This document shows positions 38,165 through 47,505 of a stretch of 64,000 nucleotides of DNA, in pieces (position 1 is the stretch's first letter; the number at the start of each line of letters is the position of its first letter). The notes under the pieces were generated by a model that saw only the letters and a program-made list of their open reading frames with translations, did no database searches and had not been told where the DNA came from. Source of the stretch: Ligilactobacillus animalis KCTC 3501 = DSM 20602 (GTDB lineage Bacteria > Bacillota > Bacilli > Lactobacillales > Lactobacillaceae); the NCBI RefSeq assembly GCF_001434535.1, contig NZ_AYYW01000057.1, positions 62,001 through 126,000 of the forward strand. Direction: 5' to 3'. The position numbers and the translations under genes were made by a program.

Positions 38165-39244
38165 TCAACTCCTTTCTAAAGTAGTGTGGTAAATACTGAA
38201 GGGAAGTGGGGTGATCCCAGCTTGTTTCCAAGCATTTAAGAGTTCATTTAGCGGTTGCTCTTTGGCTAAAATAGCGATCCCACAATCACCCCCACCAGCA
38301 CCTGAAGTTTTAGCTTGGCCCCCAAATTTTTGGGCTAAGGTGATCAGCTGGTGTAATTTAGGGGTCTCGATCGTCACTTGGGAAAAGGTTTCAAGTGAGC
38401 GCAATAATTCACGATCCCGCGCAAGTTGGCACATGATCACTTCCAGATCTTGTTGCTTGAAAGCTGCGATCATTTTAGAAACACAGAGTGCACTTTGCTC
38501 TAGAAAATGGTCATATTTACGTTGGCGTTCTTCTTTTGAGAGTGCAACTTCATTGATCAGATTTGAAGTTGAAGCAGGTGAACCGGTCCAACCGATCAAA
38601 AGCTGCAAGCGTGGTGGTGCCTCGAGGGATTCGATCTGCAATTTAGGCCAAGTAAGCTTTAATAATTCGGTCATAGAGTGGTCTTGCAAACCTTGGAGCA
38701 ACCATGAGCGATCAAAGGAATGATAGGCGATCCAGCCCCCAAAGCTGCTAGCCGCAATATCACCTAGTGAACCATTTTTTTGAACGAGATAATGAGCACT
38801 GGCTGCCAGCTTGAAGATCTCAAGGGGAGTCAGCGCTAAATTATAGTAGGCAGCTACTGCTTTGACCGTAGCAACGGTGACTGCTGCCGAAGAACCGAGG
38901 CCATATTTTTTACCATCGGGGCTATCTAGATCACTATCAAGTTGTAAATTGAAGGTCGATAGCTGGCAGTTTTGTTCCTTAGCGTAGCGTTCAGTCAGTT
39001 CGATTGCTTTGAGGACATAGGCAAATTTCGCGGTCGCTTGGGTCGTTTGCAGTTGATCATTTTCACGTGTCCAATAGATATCTTGACCTAGCAATTGTTT
39101 TGAGGACACTAAACCTTGCTTGGCTTGGCTGATCGTGGCATAGACGAATTGATCGACTGCAATCAAAATAGCCGGTTGTCCAGGTTCAACAACGGCATAT
39201 TCACCAGCAATATAGAGTTTTCCTGGAGCTTTTACAGTAGGCAA
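38165..39244 (-). CDS. Phosphomevalonate kinase
   Basis: This GHMP kinase phosphorylates mevalonate-5-phosphate. The start is placed at TTG 39244 (MPTVKAPGKLYIAGEYAVVE), with GGAAAGGA nine bases upstream; the upstream in-frame ATG overlaps the end of mvaD. The resulting 359 residues fit the family. The GHMP ATP loop GLGSSAAVTVATVKA is near residue 100 and the C-terminal glycine motif KTSGAGGGDCGIA near residue 310. It belongs to the mevalonate operon and lies between mvaD and fni. Confidence 0.95.
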   Translation of the reverse strand: MPTVKAPGKLYIAGEYAVVEPGQPAILIAVDQFVYATISQAKQGLVSSKQLLGQDIYWTRENDQLQTTQATAKFAYVLKAIELTERYAKEQNCQLSTFNLQLDSDLDSPDGKKYGLGSSAAVTVATVKAVAAYYNLALTPLEIFKLAASAHYLVQKNGSLGDIAASSFGGWIAYHSFDRSWLLQGLQDHSMTELLKLTWPKLQIESLEAPPRLQLLIGWTGSPASTSNLINEVALSKEERQRKYDHFLEQSALCVSKMIAAFKQQDLEVIMCQLARDRELLRSLETFSQVTIETPKLHQLITLAQKFGGQAKTSGAGGGDCGIAILAKEQPLNELLNAWKQAGITPLPFSIYHTTLERS

Positions 39245-39248
39245 AAAA

Positions 39249-40241
39249 TCAATTCCTTTCCGCATTTTCAATTTCTAAGATCCGTGCACCTGGGCCAGCT
39301 GAGGCGACTAAAAGCTGTTCCGCTGAGAACTCTTGACTTAATAGATCCATGATAGCTTCAAGATCTTTTCCTTGGCAGATGACCTTGACGTTAGGGCCAG
39401 CATCCATTGTGTAGTAACACTCTAGTCCTTGACCACGCAATCGTTCGACAAGTTGCATTGCTTTTAGACTCTCAGCTTCAAAATAGTTGAAATGTGGTGT
39501 TGCACTGAGATTTAAAGCATGCATGCACATGGCATTACCCTCTGCGATCTTACCTAATTGCGTAAAATCTTTTTCCTTGATCGCTTCTTTGAGCGCTGAT
39601 AGATCTTCTTTTGAACGTTTTACCCAAGCCGAATAGTAAGGCGAAGTATGGACAACAGTCTGCATGCCAGCCCGTGAAGCGATCTTTTTTTGTTTATCAT
39701 TGACAACGATCGCGATCATCTTTAGATCCCAATCTAAATTTTCCACCAAAGGAACTGCATATGAGGTCTGATCAGAATCGCCTTTTTGCCATTCTACAAA
39801 GCCACCATAGATCGAACGACAAGCAGAACCAGAGCCACGGCGGGCCAAACGTGATAAGGCTTTAGAACTAAGATCTAGTCCCAAAGCCTTACTACCAGCT
39901 AAAGCTAGGGCCGCATAAGCACTTGCAGAAGAGGCTAGCCCAGCCATAGTAGGGACGTGATTAGTCGATTCGACCCGTGCAAAAAGTTGGCTACTAGCCA
40001 TTTGCCGAATGATATCCAAAAATTTAGTGATCTTAGTCGTTTCTTGGGCTTGACCGTTGAGTGTGAACTGGTCAGCTGTCAAATCAGGATCGAATTGGAC
40101 GGTCGTATCGGTGTAAAAATGGTCCAATGTCAAAGAAAGGGAGTTGTTTTGTGGGATGATGAGTTCTTCATCTTCTTTGCCCCAATATTTAACAAGTGCG
40201 ATATTCGTATGTGCACGAGCAGTTACTTTAGGTGTTTTCAT
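39249..40241 (-). CDS. mvaD: Diphosphomevalonate decarboxylase
   Basis: MvaD carries out ATP-dependent decarboxylation of diphosphomevalonate to IPP. The 330-residue GHMP protein shows the N-terminal NIALVKYWGK, the ATP loop AGLASSASAYAALA near residue 103, the RRGSGSACRSIYGGF substrate motif near residue 135, and DAGPNVKV near residue 280. The gene is separated from mvk by 123 bases that contain a full copy of the SD-hairpin leader, so its translation may be controlled separately from mvk. Confidence 0.97.
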   Translation of the reverse strand: MKTPKVTARAHTNIALVKYWGKEDEELIIPQNNSLSLTLDHFYTDTTVQFDPDLTADQFTLNGQAQETTKITKFLDIIRQMASSQLFARVESTNHVPTMAGLASSASAYAALALAGSKALGLDLSSKALSRLARRGSGSACRSIYGGFVEWQKGDSDQTSYAVPLVENLDWDLKMIAIVVNDKQKKIASRAGMQTVVHTSPYYSAWVKRSKEDLSALKEAIKEKDFTQLGKIAEGNAMCMHALNLSATPHFNYFEAESLKAMQLVERLRGQGLECYYTMDAGPNVKVICQGKDLEAIMDLLSQEFSAEQLLVASAGPGARILEIENAERN

Positions 40242-40364
40242 CTGATATTACCTATATAAATGTGTTGGTCTAGTGACCAGAAAGCGATATAGTTTTCCTT
40301 TCATAGTGCTACATTGATAACTATATTATGATCAGTCACACATTTTTAACTTTCTAACTGATGA
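40242..40364 (-). promoter_or_regulatory. Structured intra-operon leader of mvaD (family copy C)
   Basis: On the minus strand, P1 is ATCAGT/ACTGAT (40357-40362 with 40331-40336), starting two bases after the mvk stop. Its loop has AAATGTGT (40338-40345), exactly complementary to ACACATTT (40258-40265) in the P2 loop. The Shine-Dalgarno GAAAGGA is at 40296-40302, and CTTTCT at 40279-40284 can pair with it. P2 is CTATAT/ATATAG (40287-40292 with 40252-40257). An inner TGGTC/GACCA hairpin sits in the P2 loop. Ten bases lie between P2 and the ATG. The 32 bases of P1 are identical to those of the ponA copy. Confidence 0.75.
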
Positions 40365-41309
40365 TCATTTTTTGAGTGGTTCGATCCAAGCAGCGATCGC
40401 GCCATTAGCGAGCAAAAGATCAGAGAGCTGCTTGGCTGAGCGCTGATCTTTGACTAGGCAGATAAAGCAACCACCACGGCCACCACCAGTCAATTTAGCG
40501 CCCAAGGCTCCATTTTGCAAAGCTAAGTCGATCAATTTATCCAGCTTTGGCTCACTGACCTCTAATTGCCTTAAATATTCTTGAGCTGCATTGAGCGTTT
40601 GTCCCAGACCTAAAACGTCATTTTGGGCTAATTGCTTGCGTGCTTGCCAGCTTAAATCTCCGATCGCTTCGATCTTTTTTTTAGTCGCAGTAGGTGTGGC
40701 TTGAAGTTTAGCTTTGACAGTCGCGATCGCTTGCGAAGTCTGACCTTTGATACCACTATCACAGATCACCAAATAAGCATCGAGATCAAGTGGGATCGGG
40801 TCGATCGTTTGGTCACGGATCATCCAGATCGGTGTGGCTGAAGAGGTCGTCGCTGCATCTAAGCCGCTTGGATTTTTATGTGTATCTTTTTCAGCCACAT
40901 CAGCGAGTTTTAAGAGCGTTTGATGATCAAGTTCTAGAGAAAATAGATCATACATAGCGCGAATGATCGCGACTGCAACAGAGGCCGATGAGCCCATTCC
41001 GCGTTCGATCGGCAATTGGCTAGTTACCTGAAGCGTAAAGCTGATATCTTTATTTTGTTGAGTCAAGATATACATGACTAAGTGCTTGATCCCCCGCATA
41101 AATTCGGGAACATCAGCGATCGGACCCGTATAGTAACTACTTTCTAGTATTTGTTGGTCATCTTGGCGCAAGGTCATCTTAGCATGAGTCTTGAGCGTTT
41201 TTAGTGGTAGAGCGATCGCTGGTTGCCCGTATACGACCGCATGCTCACCGATCAAAATGATCTTAGCATGACTCGAACCCTGACCGATCTTTTTTTGTGT
41301 GCTAAGCAA
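40365..41309 (-). CDS. mvk: Mevalonate kinase
   Basis: The first committed kinase of the operon, phosphorylating mevalonate at C5. The start is set at TTG 41309 (MLSTQKKIG), since the in-frame GTG at 41318 is part of the GAAAGGGTG ribosome binding site; this gives 314 residues. GHMP motifs: KIILIGEHAVVYGQPAIALPL at the N-terminus, ERGMGSSASVAVAIIRA near residue 105, and AKLTGGGRGGCFI near residue 280. The promoter region, shared divergently with dinG, contains a palindrome and two near-identical repeats. Confidence 0.96.
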   Translation of the reverse strand: MLSTQKKIGQGSSHAKIILIGEHAVVYGQPAIALPLKTLKTHAKMTLRQDDQQILESSYYTGPIADVPEFMRGIKHLVMYILTQQNKDISFTLQVTSQLPIERGMGSSASVAVAIIRAMYDLFSLELDHQTLLKLADVAEKDTHKNPSGLDAATTSSATPIWMIRDQTIDPIPLDLDAYLVICDSGIKGQTSQAIATVKAKLQATPTATKKKIEAIGDLSWQARKQLAQNDVLGLGQTLNAAQEYLRQLEVSEPKLDKLIDLALQNGALGAKLTGGGRGGCFICLVKDQRSAKQLSDLLLANGAIAAWIEPLKK

Positions 41310-41345
41310 AAAGAGCACCCTTTCTATCGTATCTATTCTAAATAT

Positions 41346-41429
41346 TTACAATGAAAAACATTGTAATTTCAAACTAAATTATACCATACCGCTAAATAAG
41401 GATGGATAAGTCTCAAACTAGATTATACC
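41346..41429 (-). promoter_or_regulatory. Operator-like palindrome and tandem promoter repeats upstream of mvk
   Basis: TTACAATG (41346-41353) and CATTGTAA (41359-41366) form a perfect 8-bp inverted repeat with an AAAAA spacer. On the minus strand an extended -10 TGGTATAAT ends at 41378, so the palindrome would cover about +5 to +25. The 17 bases around this -10 (41369-41385) recur with one mismatch at 41413-41429, 44 bases away, and include a second TATAAT. This could be two start sites or two regulator sites. Confidence 0.5.
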
Positions 41430-41568
41430 TGTTTAGTGTTTGAGCGACAAGTTTAGACCGGTAATTAAGGATAGATCGGTCAAGCTGAGTCGATCACTGG
41501 TTATTTATTTTTGAGTAGAGTGTGATAGAATTATTGTCAGAAAGATTATTTAAAGTCGGTGATGATGA

Positions 41569-44367
41569 ATGACTAAATCAAAAACCTATGCAGTAGTCGA
41601 TCTTGAGATGACGACTCCTGCATTGGATGGAACTGGAAGAATTATCCAATTTAGTTGTACTTTTATTGAAAATGGAAAAATCTCAGATACTTTTAGCACG
41701 TTGATCGATCCCCAATGTCCGATCCCACCGGAAGTGCAAAAGCTGACCGGGATCAAGAACAGTGATGTTCGCAAAGCACCATTATTTAGTGATGTAGCGG
41801 ATACGATCTATGCGTTGCTACAGGACACAGTCTTTGTAGCGCATAATATTATGCAAGATTACCGCTTTTTAAATGCAGAGTTTGAGCGTGCGGGCTATCC
41901 TGAACTTGAATTAAAGGGGATCGATACGGTGCAGTTGGCCCAGATCTTATTGCCGACACAGCCTTCATATCGGTTAGTCGATCTCGGTAACTATCTTGGG
42001 ATCAAGCACGAGCGCCCACACCAAGCGGATAGTGATACTTATGTTACCGCAGAGTTGTTTTTACTCTTGCAGAAACGTTTAGAATTATTACCACCTAGTG
42101 TTTTACAAACTTTATGTAACTTGAGTGGTGCGTTGCTTTATGATACAGCAGAGTGTTTTAAAGAAGCATATGCGGAGCAAAGTAAAAAAGCGCAGCTACT
42201 AGCTAAAAAGTGGATGCAGATCGAAGACTTAGTTATTCTGAGGCCAAATTTTAAGACCAAGGATAATATAGCTTTGACATTTCCTAAGACTAAAGAAGAA
42301 CAAAAACAACTCTTTTCAGGAAGTATCGAGTGGCGAGATGAACAAGTCAAAATGATGTCTACGATCGCTGATTTCTTTGATGATCCAGACGAACGGCGCT
42401 TGTTACTTGAAGCCCCAACTGGGATGGGAAAGACTTTAGGATATTTAGTCCCGGCTGCGTACACTTCGACCCAAGATAAACGGATCGTGATCAGTACGGC
42501 AACGACGGCACTTCAGGCTCAATTGGCAGAAGAGATCGACTTGACCTTGAAAAATCTCTTTCCATTTGATCTTGATGTCGTTGTTTTAAAGGGTAATCGT
42601 CATTATATCGATCTAGATAAGTTTTGGCGTTCATTAAAACAACCATATAATAAAAATTCGCGTTTGTTACAGATGCGTTTGATCGTTTGGCTATTACAGA
42701 CTAAGACCGGGGACCTAGATGAGCTTAGATTGACGACACGCCAAGATCCTTTATTTGCTAATATCGAGCATACTGGTTTGGATAGTTTAGAGCCCACAAG
42801 TCCCTTTTATCGAGTCGACTATCTGCGTCTAAACGAGATCGCAAAAGAAAACGCCTCGTTTATCATTACCAATCATGCCTATCTGTTGACTCATGCCGCT
42901 GATTTTAAGGGCAATGACTTGGAATTGATCGTCGATGAAGCGCAAAATCTTCCGACTGCAGTGGCCAAAAGTGTGCAGCAAGTTTTGGATTTTGATGAGG
43001 TCAAGATCCTCTGTGATAGCATGTTGGTCAAAATGGAGTCGCAGATCTCATTTTCCTTTGAACAATTGATCGAACAAAGTCTATTGACTAAAAAACAATA
43101 TCGCGCTCTTTTAAAAGATCTCCAAGTATTGGATCACGATATGTGGGATCTACGGGCGGCCTTTATTCGTAGATTCTTAAGATTCCGACAAAATGGGATC
43201 ACCGAGCAGCCATTAAGTGAAAAGAAGTTCTTGGGATTTTTAAAGGAACATTATGGTGTGATCAATAAGATAACTCGCGCCTATGACGGATTTTTACAGC
43301 AATTTGCCTGGCTCCAAAAAGTATTTTTCAAAGCAAGTCGTTTAGAGCAGATCGATCAAACAGCAACGCTATACTTGTTGGATTTCTTTAGATTAGCTTC
43401 GCAATTGGTGACTGCTTTTGAGCCTTGGCAAAAATTAGCCTTTACCGATCTTGAAGCTAATCAGACTAAACAATTGATCTGGTTGAGTTTAGCTGAACAA
43501 GAGACTGCACATTTACGCTTGCACTTCAGCTACTTAGATGGAGCTGATTTCTTACAAAGTAAAGTGTATCCGAAGTTTGAACACGTATTGTTTTTAGGTG
43601 CAGGCTTATTTACCAAACAAACCCACGCCTATACGTTAAAACAGTTAGACCTGCCTAAAGATACGCGTTTGTTGAGCTATCAAGGTAATTTTGACTATCA
43701 AAAGCAAACTTTAGCCCTGATCGCAAAGGATGCGCCGACTGTTGGTGCGACGGACAACGAGGAATATGCGAAGTATCTAGCCAAGACACTTTATGATCTG
43801 ACTGCTAAAAATCACTGTCAGACGATGATCTTGTTCAATTCATTAGATGAACTCGAACGAACTTATGAATATCTAGCCGTCTTAGGTCTTACCAAGGAAA
43901 GAGAAGTTTTGGCTCAAGGAGTCAATGGCAGTCCTGAAAAGTTGAAGAAGCGTTTTATCTTGAATCAAAATCAGACGGCGATCTTACTTGCAACGGGGAC
44001 ATTCTTCGAAGGGATCGATCTCCCCGAAAAATTATTAGAGCTCTTGGTGATCGTACGTTTACCATTTCAAGCACCAAATACCTTATTTAACCAAGTTCGG
44101 TATGAGCGTGCTCGACAAGTAGGCGAAGATCCGTTTACGACCTTAGCGTTGCCTGAAGCTGTTTTACGGCTAAAACAGGGCTTTGGCCGCTTGATCCGGA
44201 CTCCAAATGATCGTGGAGCATTTGTCTTATTAGACCCACGGATCTTGACCAAGCACTATGGTCAGGAATTTAAGCAGGTCTTTCCGGCTAAATTAGAATT
44301 ACATCCAGTTTTGACAGCTGAGATCCCGAAATTAGTTACTGATTTTTTACATGACAAACAGCGCTAA
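41569..44367 (+). CDS. dinG: DinG-family helicase with N-terminal DnaQ-like 3'-5' exonuclease
   Basis: The 932-residue protein fuses a DEDD exonuclease (VVDLEMTTPALDG, HNIMQDYRFLN, the PHQADSDTYVTAE ending) to an XPD/DinG-type superfamily 2 helicase. Walker A is EAPTGMGKTLGY near residue 285, the DEAH-like box is VDEAQNL near 465, and the C-terminal motif VI is GFGRLIRTPNDRG. The four-cysteine Fe-S cluster of E. coli DinG is not apparent, as in Gram-positive relatives, some of which act as nucleases rather than helicases. It opens the conserved dinG-tseB-aspB-asnS-dnaD-nth cluster. The ribosome binding site (GGTGATGATG) is modest. Confidence 0.95.
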   Translation: MTKSKTYAVVDLEMTTPALDGTGRIIQFSCTFIENGKISDTFSTLIDPQCPIPPEVQKLTGIKNSDVRKAPLFSDVADTIYALLQDTVFVAHNIMQDYRFLNAEFERAGYPELELKGIDTVQLAQILLPTQPSYRLVDLGNYLGIKHERPHQADSDTYVTAELFLLLQKRLELLPPSVLQTLCNLSGALLYDTAECFKEAYAEQSKKAQLLAKKWMQIEDLVILRPNFKTKDNIALTFPKTKEEQKQLFSGSIEWRDEQVKMMSTIADFFDDPDERRLLLEAPTGMGKTLGYLVPAAYTSTQDKRIVISTATTALQAQLAEEIDLTLKNLFPFDLDVVVLKGNRHYIDLDKFWRSLKQPYNKNSRLLQMRLIVWLLQTKTGDLDELRLTTRQDPLFANIEHTGLDSLEPTSPFYRVDYLRLNEIAKENASFIITNHAYLLTHAADFKGNDLELIVDEAQNLPTAVAKSVQQVLDFDEVKILCDSMLVKMESQISFSFEQLIEQSLLTKKQYRALLKDLQVLDHDMWDLRAAFIRRFLRFRQNGITEQPLSEKKFLGFLKEHYGVINKITRAYDGFLQQFAWLQKVFFKASRLEQIDQTATLYLLDFFRLASQLVTAFEPWQKLAFTDLEANQTKQLIWLSLAEQETAHLRLHFSYLDGADFLQSKVYPKFEHVLFLGAGLFTKQTHAYTLKQLDLPKDTRLLSYQGNFDYQKQTLALIAKDAPTVGATDNEEYAKYLAKTLYDLTAKNHCQTMILFNSLDELERTYEYLAVLGLTKEREVLAQGVNGSPEKLKKRFILNQNQTAILLATGTFFEGIDLPEKLLELLVIVRLPFQAPNTLFNQVRYERARQVGEDPFTTLALPEAVLRLKQGFGRLIRTPNDRGAFVLLDPRILTKHYGQEFKQVFPAKLELHPVLTAEIPKLVTDFLHDKQR

Positions 44368-44378
44368 CTTGGTATAAT
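44351..44378 (+). promoter_or_regulatory. Candidate promoter of the tseB-aspB unit
   Basis: ATGACA (44351-44356), a 16-base spacer and TATAAT (44373-44378) with a TGG extension, overlapping the end of dinG. Confidence 0.5.
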
Positions 44379-44414
44379 TGAGATAAACAGTTTTTTGACT
44401 AGAGGAAGGAATTT

Positions 44415-44912
44415 ATGAAGCGGACAACGAGGATCAAAAAGAAAACAAAGTATCGTTTGTGGTATCTCGGAGTTTTGGCTGTCTTAGTATTAGTGCTAGT
44501 TATTTTCAATTTGGCACTTTCGCCTATGAGAAATGCCAGAAAGCAGGCAACGCAATTAGCACAACAATACGCTGGCTTAAAAGAAGAGACGGCCTTTTAT
44601 CACTACAATCGGAACCATACTTATTACACGGTCGCAGGAACTAATGACAAAAAACAAAAAATTTATGCCATCGTTGCACAAAATGGTAAGAAGATCAATG
44701 TTTACCAGCAAAATGAAGGGATCTCTGAAGCAAATGCTAAAAAGATCACGCAGCAAACTGGAAACGTGAAAAAGATCACCCATACTGCTTTAGGGATGCA
44801 TAAAAACAAACCGGTCTGGGAAGTAAGTTATCTTAATTCTTACGGTAATCTTTGTTATGATCTACTTGATTTTAAAACAGGAAAAGTTGTTAAAACGATC
44901 CAAAATATTTAA
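44415..44912 (+). CDS. TseB/YpmB-like membrane-anchored protein (DUF5590)
   Basis: A 165-residue protein with a basic start, one N-terminal membrane segment (about residues 15-34) and two PepSY-like extracellular repeats. Position between dinG and aspB matches B. subtilis ypmB (tseB), whose product affects penicillin-binding protein activity and cell elongation. Similarity is by architecture and synteny. AGAGGAAGG lies ahead of the ATG. It precedes aspB by 17 bases. Confidence 0.88.
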   Translation: MKRTTRIKKKTKYRLWYLGVLAVLVLVLVIFNLALSPMRNARKQATQLAQQYAGLKEETAFYHYNRNHTYYTVAGTNDKKQKIYAIVAQNGKKINVYQQNEGISEANAKKITQQTGNVKKITHTALGMHKNKPVWEVSYLNSYGNLCYDLLDFKTGKVVKTIQNI

Positions 44913-44929
44913 TAAAGGGGCCAATCAAG

Positions 44930-46117
44930 ATGGAATTATCAAAAAGAGTACAAAATGTTTCACCCTCAGCAACTTTAGCCTTGTCAGCTAAGGCAAAGCA
45001 ATTAAAGGCAGACGGCTATGATGTCAAAAATTTGACTGCTGGCGAGCCTAACTTCAATACGCCAGAGCATATTAAAGAAGCAGCGATCCAAGCGATCAGA
45101 GCAGGAAAATCAGATTTTTATACTGCTGCTTTGGGTATCGTGGAATTGCGCAAGGCGATCGCTAAGGCAACTAATGCTGAATATCACACTGATTATACAT
45201 TTGAAAATGTTGCTGTTACAGTAGGGGGGAAATTCTCTTTATATGCAGTTGCCCAAACGATCCTTGATCCGGGCGATGAAGTCTTGATCCCTTTGCCATA
45301 TTGGGTCAGCTATAGCGAACAAGTCAAATTGGCTGAAGGAAAACCAGTCTTTGTATTGCCTGAGACTGGAAAATTAAAGGTAACGGTAGCCGATCTTGAA
45401 GCTAAACGAACAGAAAAGACGCTGGCCGTGATTATCAACTCGCCGCAAAACCCTTCTGGTGTCATTTACACTAGAGCTGAGCTAGAAGCGATCGGAAATT
45501 GGGCCGTAAAAAATAATATCTGGCTAATTGCTGATGACATGTATAATAAGTTAGTTTATAATGGAAACAGCTTTGTTTCTTTAGTTGAACTTTCAGAAGC
45601 AATCAAGCAGCAAACGATATTGATCAACGGTTTTTCTAAGACATACTCGATGACCGGATGGCGTGTTGGTTATACCTTGGCGAATAAAGAATTGATCGCT
45701 AAATTAGGGACTGTAGTCGGACATGCGACTGGCAATCTTTCGGCAGTCAGCCAATATGCAGCTTTAGCAGCTTTACAACAAGACCAATCTTGCGTTGAGA
45801 AGATGCGTCAAGAGTATGAAACGCGGTTAAATGAGATCTATCCTTTAGTGGAGAAGATCCCCGGTTTTGAGTTGACAGCTAAGCCAGAAGGGGCCTTTTA
45901 TCTATTCCCTAACATTCAAAAGGCTTTAAAAGCAACTGGTTTTAGTGACGCGCCAAGTTTTGCCGATGCTTTATTGAGCGAGACCTTTGTTGCGGTAGTT
46001 CCAGGGGAAGCCTTTGGCATGCCGGGCCATATTCGCCTGAGTTATGCAACTTCACTGGAAGATCTGCGTGAGGCGATCGTGCGGATAGAGAAATTTGTTG
46101 AAAAATATAGTAAATAA
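44930..46117 (+). CDS. aspB: Pyridoxal-phosphate aminotransferase, aspartate type
   Basis: A fold-type I aminotransferase of subgroup I-gamma, 395 residues. The PLP-binding Lys is in GFSKTYSMTGWRVGY near residue 236, with INSPQNPSGV near 168 and the C-terminal Arg in PGHIRLSYA near 367. It probably interconverts aspartate and oxaloacetate and, with asnS next to it, supports aspartate/asparagine metabolism. AAAGGGGCC precedes the ATG. Gene order agrees with the Bacillus cluster. Confidence 0.93.
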   Translation: MELSKRVQNVSPSATLALSAKAKQLKADGYDVKNLTAGEPNFNTPEHIKEAAIQAIRAGKSDFYTAALGIVELRKAIAKATNAEYHTDYTFENVAVTVGGKFSLYAVAQTILDPGDEVLIPLPYWVSYSEQVKLAEGKPVFVLPETGKLKVTVADLEAKRTEKTLAVIINSPQNPSGVIYTRAELEAIGNWAVKNNIWLIADDMYNKLVYNGNSFVSLVELSEAIKQQTILINGFSKTYSMTGWRVGYTLANKELIAKLGTVVGHATGNLSAVSQYAALAALQQDQSCVEKMRQEYETRLNEIYPLVEKIPGFELTAKPEGAFYLFPNIQKALKATGFSDAPSFADALLSETFVAVVPGEAFGMPGHIRLSYATSLEDLREAIVRIEKFVEKYSK

Positions 46118-46135
46118 AATAGGAGGAAAAATTTA

Positions 46136-47437
46136 GTGGAAACTATCAGTATTATTAACGCTAAAGACTATGTCGACCAAAAAGTAAGAATCGGAGTTTG
46201 GTTGACTAATAAGCGCTCCAGCGGTAAAATCGCCTTTTTACAGCTGCGCGACGGAACAGCTTATTTTCAAGGAGTCGTAGTTAAGAATAATGTTTCTGAA
46301 GATGTATTCAAGCTTGCCAAAGAAGTAAGACAAGAAGCAAGTATGTACGTCACAGGTACGATCCATGAAGATACACGCTCACACTTTGGCTATGAGATCG
46401 AAATTGAAGATATTGAACTGGTAGGTCAAAGTGAAGACTATCCGATCACTCCTAAAGAACATGGGACAGATTTCTTGATGGATCATCGTCATCTTTGGTT
46501 GCGCTCGAAGCGTCAATTTGCGATCATGAAGATCAGAAACGAAATGATCCGTGCAACTTATGAATTCTTCAACAAGGAAGGTTTCATCAAGTTAGATTCA
46601 CCGATCTTGACCGGTAGTGCTCCTGAAGGCACAACAGAATTGTTCCATACTGAATATTTTGAAAAAGATGCTTATCTTTCACAATCAGGTCAGCTTTATG
46701 CTGAAGCTGGAGCAATGGCTTATGGTAAAGTCTTTACTTTCGGGCCAACATTTAGAGCGGAAAAATCCAAGACACGTCGTCATTTGATCGAATTTTGGAT
46801 GATCGAACCAGAAATGGCATTTATGCATCAAGAAGAGAGCTTAGAGATCCAAGAACGCTATATTGCTTACTTGGTTGAAAAAGTACTTGAAAATTGTGAC
46901 TACGAACTTGATATTTTGGGTCGAGATAAGGAAGTCCTCAAGCGCTATACGCAATTACCTTACCCACGCATTTCCTATGATGATGCGATCAAATTATTGC
47001 AAGAATCAGGTAAATTCCCAGATGTAAAATGGGGCGAAGATTTCGGTTCGCCAGAAGAAACTTATTTGGCAGAACACTTCAACAAGCCTGTGTTTGTGTT
47101 GAACTACCCTAAAGCGATCAAACCATTCTACATGAAGCCACATCCAACTAGAGAAGATCTCGTTGTGTGTGCTGACTTATTAGCGCCAGAAGGTTATGGT
47201 GAGATCATCGGCGGTTCTGAACGTGCAACAGATACTGAATATCTAGCAAAACAAATTGAAGATGCAGGTTTAAATAAAGCTGATTATGAATGGTACTTAG
47301 ATCTACGTCGCTACGGTAGTGTACCACACTCTGGCTTTGGACTTGGTTTGGAACGTGCGGTAACTTGGATCACAGGTGAAGACCATATCCGGGAAGCTAT
47401 TCCATTCCCACGTTTATTAAACCGGATCTACCCATAA
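46136..47437 (+). CDS. asnS: Asparaginyl-tRNA synthetase
   Basis: A class IIb aminoacyl-tRNA synthetase of 433 residues that charges tRNA-Asn. It has an N-terminal OB-fold anticodon domain ([24 protein letters not shown]), class II motif 2 ([22 protein letters not shown]) and motif 3 ([15 protein letters not shown]). GTG 46136 follows AGGAGGAAAAA. No T-box leader is visible in the 18-base gap after aspB, so expression depends on the upstream promoter. A terminator follows. Confidence 0.97.
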   Translation: METISIINAKDYVDQKVRIGVWLTNKRSSGKIAFLQLRDGTAYFQGVVVKNNVSEDVFKLAKEVRQEASMYVTGTIHEDTRSHFGYEIEIEDIELVGQSEDYPITPKEHGTDFLMDHRHLWLRSKRQFAIMKIRNEMIRATYEFFNKEGFIKLDSPILTGSAPEGTTELFHTEYFEKDAYLSQSGQLYAEAGAMAYGKVFTFGPTFRAEKSKTRRHLIEFWMIEPEMAFMHQEESLEIQERYIAYLVEKVLENCDYELDILGRDKEVLKRYTQLPYPRISYDDAIKLLQESGKFPDVKWGEDFGSPEETYLAEHFNKPVFVLNYPKAIKPFYMKPHPTREDLVVCADLLAPEGYGEIIGGSERATDTEYLAKQIEDAGLNKADYEWYLDLRRYGSVPHSGFGLGLERAVTWITGEDHIREAIPFPRLLNRIYP

Positions 47438-47451
47438 TAGTTGGTGAGCTG

Positions 47452-47487
47452 CGGGACATGACAGAGCGTTGTGTCCTGTTTTTTTAC
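47452..47487 (+). terminator. Terminator after asnS
   Basis: CGGGACA pairs with TGTCCTG (one G-T pair), followed by seven T. It lies between asnS and dnaD, so dnaD transcription may be reduced or need read-through. Confidence 0.85.
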
Positions 47488-47505
47488 TTAAAAAGGAAGA
47501 TCGAG

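Noticed and set aside
38211-38723. 170-residue open frame on the plus strand inside phosphomevalonate kinase
   Set aside because: It is antisense to a clear GHMP kinase, has no plausible ribosome binding site and its composition looks like an antisense shadow.
46118-46135. T-box leader before asnS
   Set aside because: The gap after aspB is only 18 bases, too short for a T-box.
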